Shown in pieces: positions 59,491-64,000 of a stretch of DNA of 64,000 bases. Under the pieces are notes generated by a model. That model was not told the origin of the DNA and ran no database searches. It worked only from the letters and a program-made list of their open reading frames with translations. The stretch spans positions 930,001 through 994,000 of the forward strand of contig NZ_LR760298.1 of NCBI RefSeq assembly GCF_902806445.1, read 5' to 3'. Source of the stretch: Listeria sp. PSOL-1. Lineage in GTDB: Bacteria; Bacillota; Bacilli; Lactobacillales; Listeriaceae. The translations under genes were made by a program, and so were the position numbers. Each line of letters starts with the position of its first letter. Positions within the stretch are counted from its first letter, which is position 1.

Positions 59491-60318
59491 TTACCTACAA
59501 AAATAATTCAATTCTTCCATTATATGTTCTTTTCTAAAGATTAATTTTGCACCTTGTTGAATAAGTTCATGTGTGCCGTCAGAAAATGGTGAAAAGATGT
59601 TACCAGGGACAGCAAAAACTTCACGATTTTGTTCAAGTGCATTCATTGCAGTAATAAGAGAGCCACTCCGTTCGCATGCCTCAATAACCAATGTACCAAG
59701 TGCTAAGCCGCTAATAATACGATTACGATCCGGAAAGTGCCAGCGCCTTGCTTTTTGATTTGGTAAATATTCGCTTAAAAGAAGCCCTACCTCACTTATC
59801 TTCTGACTGAGGTTTTGATTGCACGCTGGATAAATATTTTCTAATCCGCTACCTAATACGGCAATTGTTTTCCCTTCATTAAATAGGGCGGCTTGATGGG
59901 CCTGCGCATCTATTCCAATGGCTAAGCCACTTACGATTGTATAATTAGCCGAAACTAGTTCACGGACGAAATAATTTGTCGCTAGTCTCCCATAATCGCT
60001 CATGTCCCGAGCACCCACAACCGACATAGCACGTCTATGGGCCAATTTAATATCTCCTTTAAAAAAAAGTAAAGGTGGCGCTAAATAAATTTCTCGAAGA
60101 AGGGGCGGATAATCAGCTTCACCAATAAATACACATATTTCTTCTCGCTTAAAACGCTTTGTATAAAGCGCTTCTTCTGGCTTTAAAAATAGCTTGCGGA
60201 ATTCTTTTTCAGAAAATATGAATTGTTGTTTTTTAAAAGCAAAATTCCAAATCGATGCACGCCTTCTACTGGATAAATGAAGCAAATGTAACCACGTTTC
60301 TTTTTCTTTTAAATTCAA
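59491..60318 (-). CDS. dprA: DNA-processing protein DprA
   Basis: Loads RecA on incoming single-stranded DNA in transformation. The TTG at 60318 fits AAGGAG by 8 nt spacing; 275 residues. Rossmann fold with AMSVVGARDMSDYGR, SGLAIGIDAQAHQAAL, IAVLGSGLENIYP and GSLITAMNALEQNREVFAVPG. The usual C-terminal winged helix seems to be absent or reduced. Confidence 0.93.
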   Translation of the reverse strand: MNLKEKETWLHLLHLSSRRRASIWNFAFKKQQFIFSEKEFRKLFLKPEEALYTKRFKREEICVFIGEADYPPLLREIYLAPPLLFFKGDIKLAHRRAMSVVGARDMSDYGRLATNYFVRELVSANYTIVSGLAIGIDAQAHQAALFNEGKTIAVLGSGLENIYPACNQNLSQKISEVGLLLSEYLPNQKARRWHFPDRNRIISGLALGTLVIEACERSGSLITAMNALEQNREVFAVPGNIFSPFSDGTHELIQQGAKLIFRKEHIMEELNYFCR

Positions 60319-60396
60319 CCCGCTCACTCCTTTTTAATAGTATAACGACTTTTAAATAGATGGTAAAATGGCAAAAATCACGTTTTCATAGCCATA

Positions 60397-60428
60397 AAAA
60401 AGAAGATTTCTTTTGGAAATCTTCTTTT
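60397..60428 (-). terminator. Terminator after rnhB
   Basis: AAAAGAAGATTTC pairs with GAAATCTTCTTTT; a T-run follows on the minus strand. Confidence 0.85.
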
Positions 60429-60455
60429 AACGATAAACTAACTTTTTTTATCGAT

Positions 60456-61223
60456 CTATATTTTCATAAAATGACTTTTTACAGGTTCAAATGAATAACG
60501 ATGAATGGGGCAACTTCCAAACATTTGGAGTCCTTCCAAATGCTTTTTCGTTCCATAACCCATATTTCTAGCAAACTCATACCCGGGATATAGCTGGTCA
60601 TATTGTTTCATTAAGCGATCTCGTGTTACTTTTGCAATAATCGAAGCAGCAGCAATCGAAACACTTTTGCTATCTCCTTTAATTAGCGAAAGCTCACAAT
60701 CACTATAATGAAGTGGCATAGCATCAATGAGTGTAAAATCTGGTTGCGGGCTCAACTGTGCTAGCGCTTCATTCATTGCTAGCTTGGTTGCTTCGTAAAT
60801 ATTTACTTGATCAATGATTTCATTAGCAATGATTCCAATCCCAATACTCACTGCACAATCTGAAATAAGATCGAATAATTTTTCACGTTGATTTTCACTC
60901 AGTTTTTTAGAATCATTCACACCAAGAATGGCAAAAGATTCTGGTAAAATGACTGCGGCTGCGACTACAGGTCCAGCGAGTGGTCCACGTCCTACCTCAT
61001 CAACACCTGCAATCCATTGATATCCTTTTGCATAACCTTCTTTTTCATGAAATTTCATTGTTTCAAGTTGAGTAAGCTGTCTCTTTTCATTTTCGAAGCG
61101 CTTTTTTGTTTGTTCGATTAGTTTTTGAACGCCTTTTCGTGAATCTTCAAGAAAAGGAATTAAATCGGCTTCACTTGTTGCTAAATAACATTTCTCTTTG
61201 ATTACATCCATTGCTTCAGCCAT
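60456..61223 (-). CDS. rnhB: Ribonuclease HII
   Basis: Cuts RNA in RNA-DNA hybrids. The ATG at 61223, preceded by AGGTGA, gives 255 residues. An N-terminal helical extension (about 1-65) leads to the nuclease core with [19 protein letters not shown] (catalytic DE..D) and [27 protein letters not shown]. It overlaps rbgA by 8 nt. Confidence 0.95.
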   Translation of the reverse strand: MAEAMDVIKEKCYLATSEADLIPFLEDSRKGVQKLIEQTKKRFENEKRQLTQLETMKFHEKEGYAKGYQWIAGVDEVGRGPLAGPVVAAAVILPESFAILGVNDSKKLSENQREKLFDLISDCAVSIGIGIIANEIIDQVNIYEATKLAMNEALAQLSPQPDFTLIDAMPLHYSDCELSLIKGDSKSVSIAAASIIAKVTRDRLMKQYDQLYPGYEFARNMGYGTKKHLEGLQMFGSCPIHRYSFEPVKSHFMKI

Positions 61224-62082
61224 TTTCTTCACCTAAATGTTCAGGGAAATCAAATGTCATTTTTCCCAATTTCTGTTGCCTTATTTCTCTTACCATAAGT
61301 TCAGCAGCCCTTCCGTAATCAGGTTCATGATAGCGATCAAATAAACTACGCTTTTCAGCAATAAAAGCTAGCAATGTAGTGATGTCACTTGGTAAATCGG
61401 CTACTTTTAGCCATTTTTTTAACGCTTCAGGATAGTTCTCTTGGATAAACTGTAAGCCAAAGGATGCAATGTCTTCCATATGTAGTAAATCATCCTTAAT
61501 TGCACCAGTTAAAGCTAACTTAAAACCTACTGACTGGTCTTCAAATTTTGGCCAAAGAATTCCTGGTGTATCTAATAATTCGAGTGTTTTACCTACTTTT
61601 ATCCATTGCTGGCTTTTTGTGACGCCCGGTTTATTTCCAGTCTTTGCAATATTTTTATGTGCCAGTCGATTAATAAGCGTTGATTTTCCAACATTTGGAA
61701 TGCCAAGAATCATCGCCCTAATTGCACGTGGCTTCATCCCGCGCTCGCGAAGTCTTGCAAATTTCTCTGCCATGACTTCATTGGCTGCACGTTCAATCGC
61801 ATGCATGTTTTTTCCTTGCCATGAGTTTACAGCCACTGCTTTTAATCCTTTACTTTGGAAATAGTCAATCCATTCTGAGGTTCTTTTATCATCAGCCGTA
61901 TCCGCTTTATTTAAAATAATTATTCGCTTTTTTTGATGAATAATTTCTTCAAGCATTGGGTTAGAAGAAGAGTATGGAATTCTTGCGTCTACAAGTTCAA
62001 AAATCACATCAACTAATTTTAATTTTTCTGTTACTTCACGCCTTGCTTTTGCCATATGTCCTGGAAACCATTGTATTGTCAT
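61216..62082 (-). CDS. rbgA: Ribosome biogenesis GTPase RbgA (YlqF)
   Basis: Circularly permuted GTPase needed for late 50S assembly. 288 residues: G4 NKAD appears before G1 GIPNVGKST and G3 DTPG, the expected permuted order. [14 protein letters not shown] at the N-terminus is typical. Overlaps rnhB; preceded by sipZ. Confidence 0.96.
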   Translation of the reverse strand: MTIQWFPGHMAKARREVTEKLKLVDVIFELVDARIPYSSSNPMLEEIIHQKKRIIILNKADTADDKRTSEWIDYFQSKGLKAVAVNSWQGKNMHAIERAANEVMAEKFARLRERGMKPRAIRAMILGIPNVGKSTLINRLAHKNIAKTGNKPGVTKSQQWIKVGKTLELLDTPGILWPKFEDQSVGFKLALTGAIKDDLLHMEDIASFGLQFIQENYPEALKKWLKVADLPSDITTLLAFIAEKRSLFDRYHEPDYGRAAELMVREIRQQKLGKMTFDFPEHLGEENG

Positions 62083-62090
62083 TTTTTCCC

Positions 62091-62630
62091 CTACTTTATT
62101 AATTTAGCATTTTTTAAAGGCCAGTAAGCAATCTGCACTTTGCCCATTATTTTTGTTTTTGGAATCGGTCCGATAATTCTACTGTCTTTACTTGCACGTC
62201 GGTTATCTCCTAAGACAAAATAACTTTTTGTTGGTATTTTGCCTTCTTGAAGTTGCTCTTTTGTACTATAATCATCCGTTAGCGGGCCGTCTTCCATCTT
62301 CTTCTGGTAATCGCTTAAATATGGTTCGCTATACTTTTTACCATTAATATAAAGCTGATCTTGTTTATATTCAATGACATCACCAGGGATCCCAATGACT
62401 CGCTTAATATACTTATTTTTACCTTCTTGAAAGACGATGACATCAAAACGGTTAATTTTACCAAAGCGATTAATAATCACACGATCAGCATTATGAAGTG
62501 TTGGCATCATGGAAACACCATCAACGAGTATAGGAATAAAAAGGTAAAAACGTATAAAAAGAGCAATAATAATGGCTACGACTGCGGCCCATATCCAACT
62601 CCATAGCGCTTTTAAGTTTTTTTCTTTCAT
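62091..62630 (-). CDS. sipZ: Type I signal peptidase, third of the cluster
   Basis: Removes signal peptides from exported proteins. 179 residues. One membrane helix (about 10-32), Ser-Lys dyad S40 (GVSMMPTL) and K76 (YIKRVIG), then GDNRRASKDSRIIGP. The ATG at 62630 is preferred over the GTG at 62639. Shares the cluster with sipY and sipX; Listeria SipZ is, as I recall, the major one. Confidence 0.93.
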   Translation of the reverse strand: MKEKNLKALWSWIWAAVVAIIIALFIRFYLFIPILVDGVSMMPTLHNADRVIINRFGKINRFDVIVFQEGKNKYIKRVIGIPGDVIEYKQDQLYINGKKYSEPYLSDYQKKMEDGPLTDDYSTKEQLQEGKIPTKSYFVLGDNRRASKDSRIIGPIPKTKIMGKVQIAYWPLKNAKLIK

Positions 62631-62668
62631 CCTTTTCACCGCCCTAAAAAATACTCTTCTTAATGCAG

Positions 62669-62804
62669 AAAGGACCAGGATATAAACGAAATAAATCGGC
62701 GGTAAGCTGATCGCTTTTGCTCGATTTGTTGTGCTTGAAACACCTGCACTGCTGCTATATCTTTTTAAAAAATATAGCTAAATCGTTTTATATCCCAGTC
62801 TTTT
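62669..62804. repeat. 136-bp structured intergenic element between sipY and sipZ
   Basis: Terminal inverted repeats of about 21 nt (AAAGGACCAGGATATAAACG and its near complement) enclose two smaller stems: AAATCG/CGATTT (62693-62727) and GCTATAT/ATATAGC (62754-62778). No ORF. It looks like a MITE-type element or a multi-branched RNA. Confidence 0.55.
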
Positions 62805-62811
62805 CTTTTAC

Positions 62812-63366
62812 CTATTTTTTTGAAAAGCTGATAACTACACCATCAACAGCAGATTCATCAATAAATCCGAACATGCGGCTATCCATGCTACCTTCACGAT
62901 TGTCTCCTAAGACGAAAAGCTTACCTTTAGGAACTTTCTCATGACCGGTGATATCTTTTAAAGTAAATGTACTTCTGTTTGAACCTGGTTGACTATAAGT
63001 TGGCATGCCTTTTGCTAAATAATCTTCTTTATATTTTTTACCATTCACGTATAGCTTGCTATCTTTAAACTCAATTTTATCACCAGAAACTCCAATAACG
63101 CGTTTAATGAAATATGAACCTTCATCACCAGTTGAAGTTGGTGCATCAAATACGACTTTATCAAAACGATCTGGCTTTGTGATCTTTTCTATAAATAAAT
63201 GATTGCCATCTTGGTAAGTTGGCTCCATTGACCTTCCATCTACTTTAACTGGCGCAACAAGGAAAGTACGAACAAGCATTGCAACCGCAAAAGCCACTAC
63301 AATAACAAGTAACCAACTAACAATTTGATAGGTGATCGATTTCTTTGTTTTCACTTTATCTGTCAT
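62812..63366 (-). CDS. sipY: Type I signal peptidase, second of the cluster
   Basis: 184 residues. N-terminal membrane helix (about 16-38), catalytic S46 (GRSMEPT) and K88 (FIKRVIG), box E GDNREGSMDSRMFGF. The insert with TSTGDEGSY before the Lys distinguishes it from the other two. Same strand as sipX and sipZ. Confidence 0.93.
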   Translation of the reverse strand: MTDKVKTKKSITYQIVSWLLVIVVAFAVAMLVRTFLVAPVKVDGRSMEPTYQDGNHLFIEKITKPDRFDKVVFDAPTSTGDEGSYFIKRVIGVSGDKIEFKDSKLYVNGKKYKEDYLAKGMPTYSQPGSNRSTFTLKDITGHEKVPKGKLFVLGDNREGSMDSRMFGFIDESAVDGVVISFSKK

Positions 63367-63438
63367 ATCTTGCTTCCTCTCGTAATCTATTTCTAAGCTA
63401 AAACTTATTTTCTGTTAGATTCATTATGCCATTTCTAT

Positions 63439-63996
63439 TTATTTTTGTAAAGAATCTCCGAAAGAAATAACTTTTCCAAGTACAGTTTTTTCTTTGATAA
63501 AACCAATATAACGGCTATCTTTGCTGATTCGTCTATTATCCCCTAGAACAAAAAGTTTGCCTTTAGGTACTTTTTTAAGGCCACCACAAGCTGGTAAATC
63601 GCTTAACTTAAAGCTTTCAGTTAAAAGGCCGCTTGAAAGTGATTCTTTTTCTTTATCTAAATAAGGTTCTTTATATTTTTTTCCATTAATGTAAAGCTCG
63701 TCATCTTTATATTCGATCTTATCACCAGGAAGCCCAATAACTCGCTTAATATATTCAGCATTTTTTTCATCTGGTGCTGGAAAAACGATAATATCAAATC
63801 GCTTTGGAGATGAAACTTTATTGATGAATAGATGCTCTCCGTCATGTAAGGTTGGATCCATTGAATCGCCATAAACCGTGACAGGTGAAATTAAAAAATA
63901 GCGAATACAAAAAGCAATAACTAATGCGATTAAAATGACTTTCATCCATCCCCAAATAACACGTGCTTTCGTCCCTTTCTTTTTCTCTTTACCCAT
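63439..63996 (-). CDS. sipX: Type I signal peptidase, first of the cluster
   Basis: 185 residues. Membrane helix (about 17-37), catalytic S45 (GDSMDPTL) and K84 (YIKRVIG), box E GDNRRISKDSRYIGF. The ATG is at 63994-63996; the ribosome site and promoter lie beyond the right edge. In Listeria the order sipX-sipY-sipZ is conserved and the genes are partly specialised. Confidence 0.93.
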   Translation of the reverse strand: MGKEKKKGTKARVIWGWMKVILIALVIAFCIRYFLISPVTVYGDSMDPTLHDGEHLFINKVSSPKRFDIIVFPAPDEKNAEYIKRVIGLPGDKIEYKDDELYINGKKYKEPYLDKEKESLSSGLLTESFKLSDLPACGGLKKVPKGKLFVLGDNRRISKDSRYIGFIKEKTVLGKVISFGDSLQK

Positions 63997-64000
63997 TTAA

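Noticed and set aside
62091-63996. Three adjacent signal peptidase genes as a recent tandem duplication or assembly artefact
   Set aside because: The proteins differ widely outside catalytic boxes, and the sipX-sipY-sipZ cluster is known in Listeria.

Overview
The window looks like chromosome from a low-GC member of the Bacillota, most likely Listeria. The gene content and local orders match what I remember of Listeria: trpEGDCFBA next to a bifunctional AdhE, ABC pair, tag, citB, SNF2 helicase, sbcCD; and lexA-yneA-ynzC-tkt-yneF, glnRA, hflX-hfq-miaA, glpD, oatA, luxS-parC-parE, plsY, the codY operon, topA, dprA, rnhB, rbgA and three signal peptidases sipX/Y/Z. Several proteins differ clearly from the L. 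monocytogenes versions I remember, so I do not name a species. No tRNA, rRNA, CRISPR array, prophage or intact insertion sequence was seen.

Layout. 1-6038 (- strand): tryptophan operon with overlapping genes, preceded by two tandem T-box leaders that both read UGG (6062-6616). 6704-9512: adhE with a Rex-type operator. 9636-11602: ABC transporter pair. 11699-24759: DNA repair and central metabolism (tag, citB with CcpC-type sites, a lytic transglycosylase, a stress protein, SNF2 helicase, sbcC, sbcD), then plsC and a CcdC-like protein. 24760-28003: an accessory, partly decayed region. 28004-31376: tkt, ynzC, an mscL with a zinc ribbon, yneA, and the LexA-controlled divergent promoter region. 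31418-38404: lexA, an acetyltransferase, glnRA, a PLP enzyme, hflX, hfq, miaA. 38782-49955: glpD with a terminator leader, oatA, luxS, parC/parE, a nucleobase permease, plsY. 50153-63996: an epimerase, yneQ- and yneP-like genes, codY-hslU-hslV-xerC, trmFO, topA, dprA, rnhB, rbgA, sipZ, sipY, sipX.

The least ordinary stretch is 24760-28003. From memory, its left flank (trp to ccdC-like) and right flank (yneF to sipX) lie hundreds of genes apart in L. monocytogenes EGD-e, so it probably holds a rearrangement breakpoint. It contains a secreted bacteriocin-like protein with a downstream two-helix peptide (25195-25927), a 31-codon ORF that resembles Fst-family type I toxins with a facing antitoxin-like promoter and shared terminator (26984-27231), a broken secreted-protein ORF with its own downstream membrane peptide (27282-27666), a frameshifted ORF remnant (24944-25142), and a 23-nt near-perfect direct repeat that brackets the last 1.1 kb between yneF and tkt.

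Other points: an MscL with a C-terminal zinc ribbon inside the SOS/tkt cluster, a dispersed long-hairpin repeat (about 11626-11695 and 38592-38725), a 136-bp structured or MITE-like element between sipY and sipZ, and palindromes in the adhE and oatA promoter regions. All calls come from reading the sequence and from recalled family knowledge; no database search was run.
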